A stretch of 64,000 nucleotides of DNA from Lithodes maja (GCA_037953745.1 JBAKBP010010373.1:1-64000), one strand, 5' to 3'; positions 20,222 to 32,100 are shown, numbered from the stretch's first letter. The notes: generated by a model not told the origin, from the sequence alone. A program made the numbers and translations.

Positions 20222-20932
20222 TGGGGGATAAAGGAAGATAAGTTTACTCTAGTCTACCTAAGACTGAAAAGGTCCGCTCATACAAATGTAAATTAATAAT
20301 AATAATACCGGGAGTGTAACTCACTATTAAATCACCATAGAATATTGCAGTTAGGTAAAGTAGAAATGTCGATGGAGGTGCTGATGGATGGTAGGCAAAT
20401 GGCTACTATTCGAACACCATTGGATGTTTACCTCAAGGTGACCACATGGGTGCACCTGAACAAATAATGAATAAATAAAGTTGAAGAAAGTTAAATCATG
20501 AGAATAAGGCTTAGCTGTCAGTCGGTATGTCTGTTGGATGAAGTTGAGTTTAAATTAATGATGAGAGCTGGATGAAAACCGGAACCAGGTCGCGGCGAAC
20601 TAAGGAGTGAAGATGTTGTCTCGATGGTAGACTAAGGAGCTCTCACGCGGGGCGCCACAATCCGAGACGTCATCGTCTTACGCTACAAATCTAGCGGCTA
20701 CTGCCAAGTTTGTAGCGGATAGCTAGTGGTAAATATCGCACCGCTTTTATAATATTACGGCATGGTTTATATGATAAATCATATATGCATTCCTAAAGAC
20801 ACTTAAATACTATACTTTCGTATAATAGGCCTTATTTAACTTATTAAGCTCCCATACTGTACAAACTGTATTTAGGGTATGATACCTAGAAAACGTAGGT
20901 TGTACCAATGACTATCGTGAATACACGATACA
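20222..20932 (-). repeat. 3' LTR of BEL element B
   Basis: 711 bp, TG..CA in plus coordinates. It aligns along its full length with 32123-33319 apart from the Helitron there, with roughly 20 visible substitutions. A run of Gs on the minus strand (20933-20951) just inside it is the probable polypurine tract. Confidence 0.9.
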
Positions 20933-20979
20933 CTCCCCCCCCCCCCCCCCCAAACACAATACTTGAACCCCACTTATAT

Positions 20980-21390
20980 CTAGAGTTGCCCAGAAGCAAT
21001 CTTGTGTCGCCACATATCAACGGCGCCACGAGCTGCGCGTCTGGGTCTAGACCCGATCCGAGGCGGATCCCCAACGGGTTCTGGTGGATCGGCTAAGGCA
21101 GCCTCCTCGGATCCAGCATCATCAGGTGGAACTTCTTCTTGTGTAGAAGAGCCAAGCTCCATAGCGTACAGTTGTGCGACCGGACGAACAGCAGTCCCAG
21201 TAGCTGTTTTGAGCAGCGCTACTCGCCCTGCCGAGCCTTTGCCCTCGTACAGCTTCACTACGCGGCCCAACTTCCAATACAATCTAGGACTTTCATCATG
21301 GATGAATACAATCTCGCCTACAGAGGGTGCTGATGGTTGACCAGCAGTTTTAGTCGCCCTCTCATGCAGTGCCAATAAGTAATCATTCAC
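20980..21390 (-). pseudogene. Integrase C-terminal tail of BEL element B
   Basis: 136 codons with VGEIVFIHD, PRLYWKLGRVV and a C-terminal RPRRAARGAVDMW, the DUF5641-type tail shared with element A. It is separated by one stop from the main pol frame (21391-23595). The tail is thought to help direct or stabilise the integration complex in BEL/Pao elements. Confidence 0.85.
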
Positions 21391-23595
21391 CTATCTCTTT
21401 TTAAAATCACCGATAACCCTAGAAATATACTGGTACCGTCGTGACACCACAGCCTCGGTGAACATCGAAGGGTTCTCTAACTCTGCCTGTGACTGCAGAA
21501 CAGTAGGAAAGGCAGTCAATGGCTTGCCGTAGAGCAAATGCGCTGGTGTTAGTGGCAGTGGTTCTTGCAGGTCGGTATATACGTAAGTGAGAGGACGATC
21601 ATTAACAACCGCTTCGACTTCAGTGAGCACAGTTACTAGTTCGCTCCTTATTAACAAGGCGCGTCCTGCAACCGCCCTTAAGCATGACTTTACGATGCCT
21701 ACACACCGTTCCCACATTCCACCAAACCACGGCGCTTTTACTGGTATAAACTTCCACTCACACCTTCGCTCTCCCAAATAAGCAACAACCGTTGGATTGT
21801 CGCTCATATCTATCAAGTACCTGGAAGCTTGAAGAAAAGTGGGAGCATTGTCGCTGAGAATCAAATGAGGGAAGGAACGACGTGCACAAAATCTCCTGAA
21901 TGCCAGCATAAACTCTTCACAAGACATATTGTCACAGAGTTCTAAATGTATTGCACGTGAAGTGGCACAAGTAAATAGCAAAACATAAACCTTGTCCAGT
22001 TCCCTAGTTCTCAGTGCACCGGTATAGTCTAGTCCTGTAACTCTGAAAGGTTCTAGATGAGTTACGTAGCACTCTGGCAAGGGTGGAGCAGGTCCAGTCG
22101 TAAATGGTCTTCCTTTTAGTCTACGGCACACCACACACCCTTTGACTACTCGTCGAACTACCTGTCGAACTCTGGGTATCCACCAGTTGAGACGCAATTT
22201 AGAAATAACGTGGTGGACCCCATAGTGCATTACTTCCTCGTGTGTGAGTTGTACCAGTAGATCGGTGACATGGTGTGTTGCAGGCATCAGGATAGGATTG
22301 TTGGCACAGTTGTCCACACCTGACCACTTTAGACGTCCCTCACATCTAATATTGTCATTCTTCAGGTGTAGCCTTAGTTGACCCACAATGTTAGGCATTT
22401 TAATCTTACCAGAACTTCTCATGGACTCTAATTCCTGACTAAAGGATTCCCTTTGAACCCATCTAATTAGTGTTACCTCAGCTGCTATTATTTCATTTGT
22501 ATTTAAGCTTTGACCCAGATTGCAGAGTCGTCCTTGTAGCCTGGCCTTTATGTTGGTGATATAACGCAACACCCAAGCTACGACCCTGACTAATTTATTG
22601 TACCCACCGATCCTTACCCACTCTAACATAGGACTCGGTGTTGATGTCGGTTGAATGACAGCTGTCACCGTTTCTAAAGGCAAAGCTAACTCAACCTTGG
22701 CATTCCATACAGCCCCATCCCCTTCGTGGAGCAGCCATTTTGGGCCTTGCCACCACAGGTCGGACTTAATCAATTTGGACGCCGTTACTCCCCTACTTAT
22801 TAAGTCACTGGGGTTGTCCTTGGTTGGTACATAATGATAGAAGGCGTTTGGTAGTAGGGATCGTATTTCATCCACCCTATTGCGCACATAGACAGGCAAT
22901 GTCCTTTGACTATGCACCCAGCTCAGTGCAATTTGGCTATCGCACCATACGTGTACCGCCCTTAGTTGCAGTTCCTTATCGTATGAAGTGCGTACATGGT
23001 TAACCAAACGTCCCAATAGCAGCATGGCAGTTAGTTCCAATTTGGGAATCATGACCCCCTTTACCGGTGCAACCTTAGCCTGGGCAGCGAGCAAATTAAT
23101 CCCAAACGAGGTAACACAATAAATAGCTACTCCATACGCTGTGGCACTCGCATCACAGAATGCATGTAAAGACATGGGTCCAAATGCGGCCACTTGGCGC
23201 GGTAACTCTAATGTACATAGGGTGTTATAATCTTCTAGTAAGGACCTACCCTGTTCAATAAGATCATCGGGTAAATTTTCGTCCCACCCCACGTTGCGTC
23301 TCCATATTTCCTGGATTAGAATCCTAGCTCTGATGGTAACAGGGAATGCTAAACATAAAGGATCAAAAAATTGCGCGACTTTACTTAACAGACTACGTTT
23401 TGTGTGCGTCCCTGTCTGTTTAGTATAACCTCTGTTCCGGTACATCAGTATGTCTTTCCCTGGTTGCCATATCATCCCCAAGATTCTGGCATATTCTTGG
23501 TTATCAGAAGCTACCCCATCTATTATTAGACCATCCCGAAGCAACACAGAATTTGAAACCCACTCGCGGAGAAACAGATGAGCCTCAGTGAACAA
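21391..23595 (-). pseudogene. Pol of BEL element B: RT end, RNase H, integrase
   Basis: A 734-codon open frame that starts after the RT catalytic box. It has the RT thumb (HLFLREW), RNase H with HAFCDASATAYG, KLELTAML, WCDSQIALSW and DNPSDLISRG, and the integrase finger with CVVCRR. The integrase core has D-D-E residues in VTGLDYTGA, LSDNAPT and MWERCVG. Domain spacing matches element A. One shift at 23596-23608 separates it from the RT core and one stop from the integrase tail, so it is broken despite the long frame. Confidence 0.9.
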
Positions 23596-23608
23596 CCTAC
23601 TAGCCTGC

Positions 23609-23928
23609 CTATAGGTTTGCGACTAGTTCCTTTTCACTATCACTAGACCCCTGTAAATTGTCTATGTATAATCCGTGAGCGAGTTCAGTCGTGTGTTCTT
23701 CAGAATCATCAAGATGTTTATTAATGGTCGCGTTTAATAAAAATTGCGAACATGTAGCGCCAAACAAGACTACCTTAAACCGATAGGTTACTATGGGACT
23801 CTCCGGGTCGTTGATGTTTTTAAACCAAAGGACCCGGGTGACGTCTCTATCCCCCTCCAGTTCAATCAGTGCAAACTGACCGAGAAATTTACGAACAAAT
23901 TGCAGATGTAGTAACTCACAAGATACCG
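23609..23928 (-). pseudogene. RT palm fragment of BEL element B
   Basis: The frame holds DRDVTRVLWF, YRFKVVLFGATCSQFLLNAT and the catalytic YIDN within HGLYIDNLQG, corresponding to the centre of the BEL/Pao RT. The frame extends into adjoining LINE sequence beyond about 23930, which is not part of it. The first RT catalytic block (DIEKAF) lies 4.6 kb away at about 28510 because of the LINE insertion. Confidence 0.85.
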
Positions 23929-23933
23929 TATTT

Positions 23934-24892
23934 TTGGGCGACTTTAATTTACCTGTGACCAAGTGGGGCGATACTCTTACTTCACACTCCGGACATGACT
24001 TGTATGCGAACTTGCAAGAGAGTTCACTCTATCAATTTGTTCGATCGCCGACCCGTGATAATAACGTTCTTGACCTTGTACTTGCAACAAAAGAAGAATT
24101 AATAGAGAATTTGAATGTTGGTGATGAATTCAGTAACAGCGACCATCGTACAATAACTTTCACTTTAAACTTTACTAGTAACGAATCAAATAGCAGCATC
24201 GAAAAAGTCCCTAATTTCAAGAAAGCAAACTTTCTTAAACTTAGAGCTATGTTTATAGAAACTGACTGCTTTTTAATTAACAATAACGACATAAATTACA
24301 TCTTGGAAATTATTCGAAACCATTTACCTAAAAGCAGAGCAAGACTGCATACCATCGAAAATATGGCGTACAGGCCATAATAATAAGCCCAAATGGTGGA
24401 ATAAAGATATTTCAAACTGTCTGCTTGCTAAAAAGTGTGCTAATGATAGATTAAAATCCTTACAAAATGACGAAGAACGGGCGAAATTTGTAGAGCTACG
24501 ACCCAAAGTCAAAAAGTTAATTAAGCAAAGTAAAAAGACCCTGGAGTTACATGTTGTGAATCAAAGTAAAACAAACCCGAAAGAATTCTATAGTTATATC
24601 AGAAAGAAAAAAGTAGTTACTTCAACTGTTGGACCGTTAGTCGCTGAAAATGGAGAATACACCAAAGACGAAGTACAAATGAGTAATGCCCTCAATACCT
24701 TCTTTGCATCAGTTTTTACAACAGAAGACCTCAGTGATATCCCTACACCATCGCCGATTCAGATTGATAATTCAGATGTTCTAAGCAATATCACCGTTAC
24801 AGAGAGAGAAGTATTGAATTATTTAGATAAACTCAAGGTAAATAAAACGCCTGGACCTGATACAATCTCACCTAGAGTCCTAAAGGAAGCTA
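23934..24892 (+). pseudogene. CR1-like ORF2 5' part: endonuclease end and RT start
   Basis: The frame opens with FLGDFNLPVTKWGD, the APE-type endonuclease block with the catalytic Asp/Asn. It continues to NSDHRTI (the catalytic SDH block), a stop around 24380, then a basic linker. The RT start shows VNKTPGPDTISPRVLKEAKDE. The N-terminal two thirds of the endonuclease are absent. The frame is cut at 24892 by the inverted copy; the remainder is 26865-28268. Confidence 0.85.
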
Positions 24893-26864
24893 AGGATGAG
24901 TACAAAGGAGTACAAAGGAAATCAAGCAACAACATGTCTAGTGACCCTTCTAGGTTGCTTGTCCTCCAAAATACTGAGGATCAAGTGTCCAAACAGTGGT
25001 TTAGTGGTAAGGAAACATTGGAAAGGGAATTACTGCCCTGGAACTAATGTCTGTGGCAGGATTAGGAAGTTAGTAGAGGACAGATGGGTTAGTAACAGAG
25101 GGGGGGATAAAATAAAGTTATTCATTTACAAACGCAGTCAGTCGCGGGTTTGATGAGAGATATTTGTCTAGGCGGAGTTTAAATGAATCAACGGTGATGC
25201 AGTTTATAACGTTTCGGGGAAGCCCATTCCACAAGTTGACAACTCGATTGAAGAAGAAATTCTTAGATTCGTGCGAGTTAAAATATTTATCAATAATTTT
25301 GCAACCGTTTCCCCGCGTGTAATTAGATTGGTCGATGGTGAAGTACTTACTACAGTTCATATTGTCGATGCCTTTGATGATTTTGAACACTTGAAGTCAC
25401 CTCTTAATCTGCGCTGGGTTAAAGGAAATAGATTTAATTCTCTAAGACGCTCTTCGTATGGTTTGTTCTTTAGGCTAGGTATCATTTTGGTAACTCTACG
25501 TTGAACTCGTTCTAGCTTGTTTATATCTTTTTGGTAATAAGGGCACCAAGATTAAACACAGTATTCCAGAAGAGGGCGGACTAAGGAATTGTAAAGGGTT
25601 AGGATAACTTCTTTGGATTTATGCTCAAATGACCTGCCTATAAAGCCAATTATTTTGTTTGCCTTCTTAACAACTTCTGAACATTGTTGACTCGGTTTTA
25701 GGTTACTCGATATTGTTACTCCCTGATCAGTTTCTCTGTTTACATTCTTAACACCTTATTAGCGGGCTAGGCGGTCTATTTATATTGTCCGCCCAGCGGG
25801 GTGTTTTTAGCCAAAATAGGGCTGTTTACGTGATCATTTTCATGCCTAAATAAGACCCAGAGCGTAAAACAAGTATCTATCCCTGAAAGGGCATAAACAG
25901 AGCTTTCCAATGACACCACAACGATCCTTTTATGATGGCTAGTTTTCTTGCAACAACCGCGCAACACGAGTGCAAAAAGCATGTAATTCGGTAGTTTCCC
26001 CATACAATTCAGTATGTAGCGAGTGAGAGAGGGAGGGAGGAGGTGGGATTCGTGTCAGTAGGTTCGCCGCGGTGGTCTGGAGCAGTCATACGCTCGCTAC
26101 TCTCCTGCCACCACTTGTCTCTCTCTCTCAGCAACATTACGTGCTGAAATTGCCACATGAACTATGTCGCGCGCCGCCAGATAGTCCAAATTGATTATAC
26201 TCGACTTATCTTGTGCGCCGCTAGTTAAGGGTTAAGCTGAGTGCCATTCATCGAATAGTTTGCTTTCTCATTTAGGTATCCGACATGTAGTACTTTACAT
26301 TTATCCGCATTGAAACTCATTTGCCAAATTTGGGCCCAACATGACAATTTGTCTAGATTGTGTTGCATATCGTCAACTTGTTCTTTTGAGAGTACGCTAT
26401 TTGCAATTTTTGTATCGTCAGCAAATTTGGAGATTGTACAGGTGAGACCCTCATCTATGTCGTTGATGTAAATTAGCAAGAGACTTGGTCCTAGTACCGA
26501 TCCCTGGGGTACCCCGCTACTTACATTGGTCCATTTAGATGCCTTACCGTTTATGACTACCCTTTGCTTTCTGTTGCTGAGCCAATTTTCTATCCATTTC
26601 AACACACCGTCTTGTATTACATGCGCTTTTAGTTTTAGAAGTAAACATTTGTGGGGAACTTTGTCAAAGGCCTTTTGAAAATCAAGGTATATAATATCTA
26701 CAGCTTTACTCTCATCGTAGAGGTTGAGGATATCGTGGAAGAAGTCTAAAAGGTTTGTTAAACAGGAACGTTTTTTACGAAAGCCGTGTTGAGTTTCTTT
26801 AAGTATGTTATTTTCCCCTAAGTGATTTACGAGTCTGTCTCGTAAACTCTCTAAACCACTGACA
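24893..26864 (-). mobile_element. Inverted, 5'-truncated CR1-like copy nested in its own family
   Basis: Read on the minus strand this copy starts in RT (LRDRLVNHLGENN), has YLDFQKAFDKVPH, GVPQGSVLGPS and KFADDTKIAN, then the C-terminus (25118-25390) and the 3' UTR ending in CTTTGTACTC repeats at about 24893-24920. It is nearly the same as the outer copy in sequence. A TTAA MITE at 25752-26231 and a few stops break it. Confidence 0.85.
25752..26231 (+). mobile_element. TTAA-flanked piggyBac-type MITE 3
   Basis: A 480-bp segment between TTAA at 25748-25751 and TTAA at 26232-26235. The ends CACCTTATTAGCGG and CCGCTAGTTAAGGG pair at most positions. The neighbouring plus-strand copy of the LINE, at about 27630, reads straight through the same point without the insert, which gives a true empty site. 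No coding capacity. Confidence 0.85.
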
Positions 26865-28268
26865 TTGCTATTCAATAAATCCTTGCAGTCTGGAACTATG
26901 CCTGATCAGTGGAAGCTAGCCAACGTAACACCGATATTCAAAAAAGGCATCAAATCCCTACCCAGTAACTATCGTCCAATTAGCTTAACCTCAGTTGTAT
27001 GTAAAATGCTAGAAACACTCATAAGAGACAGACTCGTAAATCACTTAGAGGAAAATAACATACTTAAAGATACTCAACACGGCTTTCGTAAAAAACGTTC
27101 CGGTTTAACAAACCTCTTAAACTTCTTCCACGATATCCTCAACCTCTACGATGAGAGTAAAGCTGTAGATATTATATACCTTGATTATCAAAAGGCCTTT
27201 GACAAAGTTCCCCACAAACGTTTACTGTTAAAACTAAAAGCGCATGGAATACAAGATGGTGTGTTGAAATGGATAGAAAATTGGCTCAGCGACAGAAAGC
27301 AAAGAGTAGTCATAAACGGTAAGGCATCTAAATGGACCAATGTAAGTAGCGGGGTACCCCAGGGATCGGTGCTAGGACCAATTCTCTTTCTAATTTACAT
27401 CAACGACATAGATGAGGGTCTCACCTGTACAATCTCAAAAATTGCTGACGATACAAAAATTGCAAATAGCGTACTCTCAAAAGAACAAGTTGACGATATG
27501 CAACACAATCTAGATAAGTTGTCATGTTGGGCCCAAATTTGGCAAATGAGTTTCAATGCGGATAAATGTAAAGTACTACATATCGGATACCAAAATGAGA
27601 AAGCAAACTATTTGATGAATGGCACTCAGCTTAAGAATGTAAACAGAGAAACCGATCTGGGAGTAACAATATCGAGTAACCTAAAACCAAGTCAACAATG
27701 TTCAGAAGTAGTTAAGAAGGCAAACAAAATAATTGGCTTTTTAGGCAGGTCCTTTGAGCATAAATCCAAAGACTTTATCCTAACCCTTTACAATTCCTTA
27801 GTCCGCCCCCTTCTGGAATACTGCATTCAATCCTGGTGCCCTTATTACCAAAAAGATATAGACAAGCTAGAACGAGTTCAACGTAGAGTCACCAACATGA
27901 TACCTAGCCTAAAGAACAAACCATACAAGGAGCGTCTTAGAGAATTAAATCTATTTCCTTTAACCCAGCGCAGATTAAGAGGCGACTTAATTCAAGTGTT
28001 CAAAATCATCAAAGGCATCGACAATATGAACTGTAGTAAGTACTTCACTATCGACCAATCTAATTACACGCGGGGAAACGGGTGCAAAATTATTGGTAAA
28101 TCTTTTAACTCACACGAAGCTAAAAACTTCTTCTTCAATCGAGTTGTCAACTTATGGAATGGGCTTCCCCGAGATGTTATAGACTGCAGCACCGTTGATT
28201 CATTTAAACTTCGCCTAGACAAATATCTTGCATCAAACCCGCGACTGACTGCGTTTGTAAATGAATAA
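26865..28268 (+). CDS. CR1-like LINE reverse transcriptase, 467 codons
   Basis: An intact frame from RT block 1 to the natural stop. It has MPDQWKLANVTPIFKKG, SNYRPISLTS, TQHGFRKKRS, YLDYQKAFDKVPH (first Asp), SGVPQGSVLGPILF and the IADDTKIAN box (usually FADD in this clade, and FADD in the inverted copy). The C-terminus carries RPLLEYCIQSWCPYYQKDI, LERVQRRVT and RRLRGDLIQVFKII, the CR1/Rex1-type tail. The initiating ATG is internal to a longer ORF2; the true upstream part is at 23934-24892. Confidence 0.9.
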   Translation: MLFNKSLQSGTMPDQWKLANVTPIFKKGIKSLPSNYRPISLTSVVCKMLETLIRDRLVNHLEENNILKDTQHGFRKKRSGLTNLLNFFHDILNLYDESKAVDIIYLDYQKAFDKVPHKRLLLKLKAHGIQDGVLKWIENWLSDRKQRVVINGKASKWTNVSSGVPQGSVLGPILFLIYINDIDEGLTCTISKIADDTKIANSVLSKEQVDDMQHNLDKLSCWAQIWQMSFNADKCKVLHIGYQNEKANYLMNGTQLKNVNRETDLGVTISSNLKPSQQCSEVVKKANKIIGFLGRSFEHKSKDFILTLYNSLVRPLLEYCIQSWCPYYQKDIDKLERVQRRVTNMIPSLKNKPYKERLRELNLFPLTQRRLRGDLIQVFKIIKGIDNMNCSKYFTIDQSNYTRGNGCKIIGKSFNSHEAKNFFFNRVVNLWNGLPRDVIDCSTVDSFKLRLDKYLASNPRLTAFVNE

Positions 28269-28504
28269 CTTTATTTTATCCTCCTTTCAGTTACTAACCC
28301 CTCTATCCCCTACTAACTTCCCAATCCTGCCACGGACATTAGTTCCAGGGCAGTAGTTCCCTTTCCAATGTTCCCTTACCCACTCAAAACCACTGTTTGG
28401 ACACTTGATCCTCAGTGTTTTGGAAGACAAGCAGCCTAGAATGGTCACTAGATCTGTTGTTGCTTGATTTCCTTTGTACTCCTTTGTACTCCCTTCTGCA
28501 ATTT

Positions 28505-29038
28505 CACCATAAAGAAGGCCTTTTCTATATCGCTGGTGAATGCATAACGTCCCAGTCTAAAGTGCAGTAATTGCTGCGATAGGTCCGACACCATGGAAGG
28601 GCCGGTCAATAGACAATCATTTAGACTGGGACTATGGCCTAGTTGGGCTGAGCAGTCATATACTACTCAGATGGGAGTGGTAACACTGTCCTTCTTTACC
28701 TCATGATGTGCGAGGTAATGGACTTTCCCGGTATTCCCTGGTTCATCCACATCGACGACCTCGATAAACCCTCGGTTGAGATAAATTTTAAAAACCTCAT
28801 CATAAGCCTTGTAGGTGCTAGGTTCTTGGGTTAGTTTTCGCTACAAGGCGCGTAACCTACCCAACGCTAAACCATAATTGGTTGGCAAACTGATATTTTC
28901 ATGTTTCCAGGGTAGACAAACTTCGTATTGTTTTTCCGTGGTCAAGTAACGCACATATTCCGAGAACTTCTCTATCACGAATTTTGATTCCTGGTCATTC
29001 TCCACAGGTTTAATTCCTATGTGGTCTAGTTTCCACAG
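28505..29038 (-). pseudogene. RT N-terminal region of BEL element B
   Basis: Minus-strand translation gives NYGLALGRLRAL, HYLAHHEVKKDS, VVYDCSAQ, SLNDCLLTGPSMVSDL and SDIEKAFFMVKL, the BEL/Pao RT fingers and first catalytic Asp. There are in-frame stops after RLRAL (about 28841) and before VVYDC (about 28670). The domain continues at 23609-23928. Confidence 0.8.
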
Positions 29039-30006
29039 TCATTCTAGATTGAACTCGGCAGCTAATTTTGGGTCCTCAATGTGAGTATCATCTTTGGTGA
29101 ACTCTTCTACCGCAGTCGTGCTCATCCTCAACACGGATACCGTGTCAACCAGAACATTTGACTGGGTAGTTTGGACTGTACCGCTCATGCAGTAGTCAAA
29201 CTTAGTGCGGATCAAGATTACTCCACTCTCTCTTTTAAACCCAGGGTGTACTACATCATAATAATAATCTGCTCCTAACAGTATGTGCACCTCCTTCAAG
29301 TCACCTACGGGATCAGACAGGTAAAATTAATACCTTTCCTACGAAGTGCATGCTCTACTTTGTTAATTCCTACAGATTGATAGTCTGGGAGTTCATCTAC
29401 CACTACACACTGTAAGAAGTGTTTCTTCTTACGGTAGATGTAAGCAATTTCAACAACTTCGTAGTCTCTAGTGTCGATCACTCCTGTAAAACCTTGCAAC
29501 CTAAGGGTCTCACTACCTACTACACGGTGTTTTAGACCGTCCAGCACCGTTCTCTTTATAAAGGATCGTTGTGAGCCCTGGTCTAGGAGTAGCCGACAGA
29601 CTTGTGTCTTGCCATAACCCTCTATGGGTATCTTGATTATGGGTAAAATGGTAGTGTCCTTCCTACTGCCTAGCATTAGTGTTGCAGTACCCCCTACTTT
29701 TTCCTCCTTGACTAGACTACATGTGGGGCATAACTTGTCAAAATGAAGACCCTCACACTTGCGACAGGGCCTCAAATAGGAGGCAGTACATTTACCCTGC
29801 ATACCTTGGTCCTTACTCAGACAACCCTTGCACAATTTTATCTTCCTTGCTTGAGCTAATTTGGGTTCATTGGTTTGATATTTGGTACAGCTTAGCCATT
29901 TATGCTTGGGATTGTTGCATAGCCTACATGACATTTGTGGTTTCTTTCGTGATTCTTCAACCTTCCCTTTAGAACCTACCATCTTTATAAGAGAGGCAAC
30001 TCTCAA
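29039..30006 (-). pseudogene. Zinc knuckles and protease of BEL element B
   Basis: Two frames (29305-30006 and 29039-29299) joined by a small shift. The first has CRLCNNPKHKWLSC and CRKCEGLHFDKLC zinc knuckles, then the retropepsin-like LLLDQGSQRSF and LRLQGFTGVID. The second has LLGADYYYDVVHPGF, which follows the protease in element A as well. It cleaves the polyprotein in an intact element. Confidence 0.85.
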
Positions 30007-30009
30007 TAA

Positions 30010-30125
30010 GGCACAGCCAATTATGTACTGTACTAAGATAATATTACTTTGTATTATAATGTTCTTGGGCTGAATAAACTATTTCAATTTAAATTTCAAA
30101 TTTCAATCATATTAATTGAGCCCCT
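30010..30125 (+). mobile_element. Possible short retroposon end with ATTTCAA tail
   Basis: Sequence that does not fit the gag of element B lies between the gag core and the knuckles. It ends GGGCTGAATAAACTATTTCAA and a short (ATTTCAA)-like run. AATAAA plus a tandem tail suggests a 5'-truncated retroposon on the plus strand. No target duplication was found. Confidence 0.35.
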
Positions 30126-30187
30126 TGTTGTTGTCCCTTCTGACCCACCCACCGTCCTACCATTGTTCAATTGTATGTTGCTAATCT

Positions 30188-30787
30188 ATCTATCTATCTA
30201 TTGCCTGACGCCGTGATCCCCGAAGGGGTGGCCACGAACGAACCGCTCCCATGCACCTCTGTCCCCAGTCAGTCGACGCCCCTCCCCCCAACCAGCACCG
30301 CCTTCATTCATGTAGTTCCTCACTCCATCCTTCCACCTCATATTCGGTCTACCTCTCCCCCTCTGTCCCTCCACCTCGCTCTCGTACACCCTCTTAGTCA
30401 TTCTCTCGCCTTCCATACGTTCCATATGGCCGAACCATCTCAAGTTGTTCCTTTTCACACTTTCCAGCACATCTACCTCCACACCACACCTCCTTCTTAC
30501 TTCCTCATTAGTCTGTCTATCCCTCCATGTAATTCCGCACGCACTCCTTAAGTAATTCATTTCCACTGCTCTCACTCTTGGTCTGAGTCTCTCAACCAAC
30601 GTCCATGCTTCGCTTCCGTAAGTCAGTGTCGGGATTACCACACTGTCATGCAAGGACTTCTTCACTTCCATACTGACCACCCTATTTCTTGTTACTGCTT
30701 TTAGCGTTCCTACAACCCTCTTCCCCTGTTGTACCCTCTCCCGCACCTCTTCATCCATAATCCCATCTTTACTCAACACACTGCCTA
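30188..30787 (-). mobile_element. 5'-truncated RTE-like LINE, copy 3, in gag of BEL element B
   Basis: A 0.6-kb 3' end of the same family as 364-1410 and 61843-63979. It ends in a (GATA)n tail (TCTA repeats at 30186-30200). A 13-bp target duplication, ATGTTGCTAATCT, is at 30175-30187 and 30788-30800. The frame inside (30198-30780) gives the RT C-terminus with TYGSEAWTL and LRWFGHMERM. Only a few residues differ from the other two copies. Confidence 0.93.
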
Positions 30788-30800
30788 ATGTTGCTAATCT

Positions 30801-31647
30801 CTTTACTAAATGACTCCTTGAACTACTCCAAATCAAAAGTACGAACTTTATCTCGAATAGCTAGAGGTAATTTTTGTCTTAAGATTATGAATAGCAATTC
30901 TTGTGAGGTTACCCCCAACGCATCTAATGACCTTGTGTGACACTCCATATCTGCTCTGAACTTTGTCAGTTCATCGACCCTGTAACTAGGCTGTGCTAGG
31001 TTCAACAGGGCGTTCACGTGGGCTACCTTGAGCTGGTCAGTATCTCCATACGTCGCCTGTAATAACCTCACAACACTATCATAATTTTCACCTACGATGG
31101 AAAAACCTTCTACCAAATGTAAAGCTTCATCCTCGAGTTGGCCTTTAAGATAATGGAACTTTCGTACATCGTCAAGTTTGGATTAATGCACTGTTGATTT
31201 AAAGACGTCCCAAAATGCTAACCACTCGGTCAAGTTTCCCCTGAACTTCGGTAAATTTAATTTGGGCAAATTGACTTCACGGCGGGGATCTGTTTGTTTG
31301 GCAGCGTTGCTAGTCGGGGTTATCTCTGTCTTCTTTACCGCTCTTCGCAGTAAATGTATTGCCTCTAAATTGGCAAGATCATGGATAGCGCACTGCTTGT
31401 ACTCAGCATGAATATCAGACTCTTCCTCTAACCCTGATACTATACTTTCATTCAGGGTAACTATACGATCATAGGTAGTTTGTAGGTATTGTAACCTAGC
31501 CTCTAGCTATTCAGGAGTTGCACTAGCTACAAAGTCTTCCAAATTGGACGTTAGCCTAGTGATGAGACCCCTCAAACCCCCTCTCTGGTTTTTCAAGACT
31601 GTGATAGACATAATTATGTTTTTTGTATCTTCTGGTTTACTAGCCAT
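30801..31647 (-). pseudogene. Gag of BEL element B
   Basis: From ATG 31647 the frame shows a helical N-terminus, then VNLPKLNLPKFRGN and AFWDVF, and KFHYLKGQLEDEAL with the typical BEL gag core. There are in-frame stops at about 31506-31510 and 31180. The core continues to IILRQKLPLAIRDK and is then interrupted by the RTE-like LINE at 30788. Confidence 0.85.
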
Positions 31648-32100
31648 TAAATGATTCACACGAATTAGCCTAACCCTTCGTCAGCCAATACGGACCTCTA
31701 TAATAAGTCTCAATCGTGAAATATAGGCATACATTTTTGTCAATTGTCATATGAAATTACATTTTAATCCTAATATGCACTATTGTATTCACATTAGCCT
31801 ACCCTTTGTAGATTAATGCAATTATAGTAAAGAGGTAGAAATGACTAAATAAACCGCTTACCTTACACAATACAGTACCACGAGAGATTGGGATATGATG
31901 ATTAAACAATGAAGGAAATATGAGATGGTAGGTCAGTCATAAGTCAAATAGTAAATAATAATGATATTAGGGAAACAAATATAGGGTATGATGGTGATAG
32001 CCGAGACCTACCCCTACTAGGGTCCTTTGATCCACAACCTCCATCAATATAGCCCTTGTTCATAATACCTAACTATAGGAAATCTAACTGTGGGTCAAAG

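Larger units (their letters stand above)
23929..28500 (+). mobile_element. CR1-like LINE inserted in BEL element B, itself carrying an inverted copy
   Basis: The outer copy runs on the plus strand. It has the end of the endonuclease, the linker and the RT start at 23929-24892, then the rest of RT and the 3' UTR at 26865-28500. Between the two parts lies a minus-strand copy of the same LINE (24893-26864). Both copies end in the decamer repeat CTTTGTACTC, two to three units. The outer copy is 5'-truncated within the endonuclease. It divides the RT coding region of BEL element B. Confidence 0.85.
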
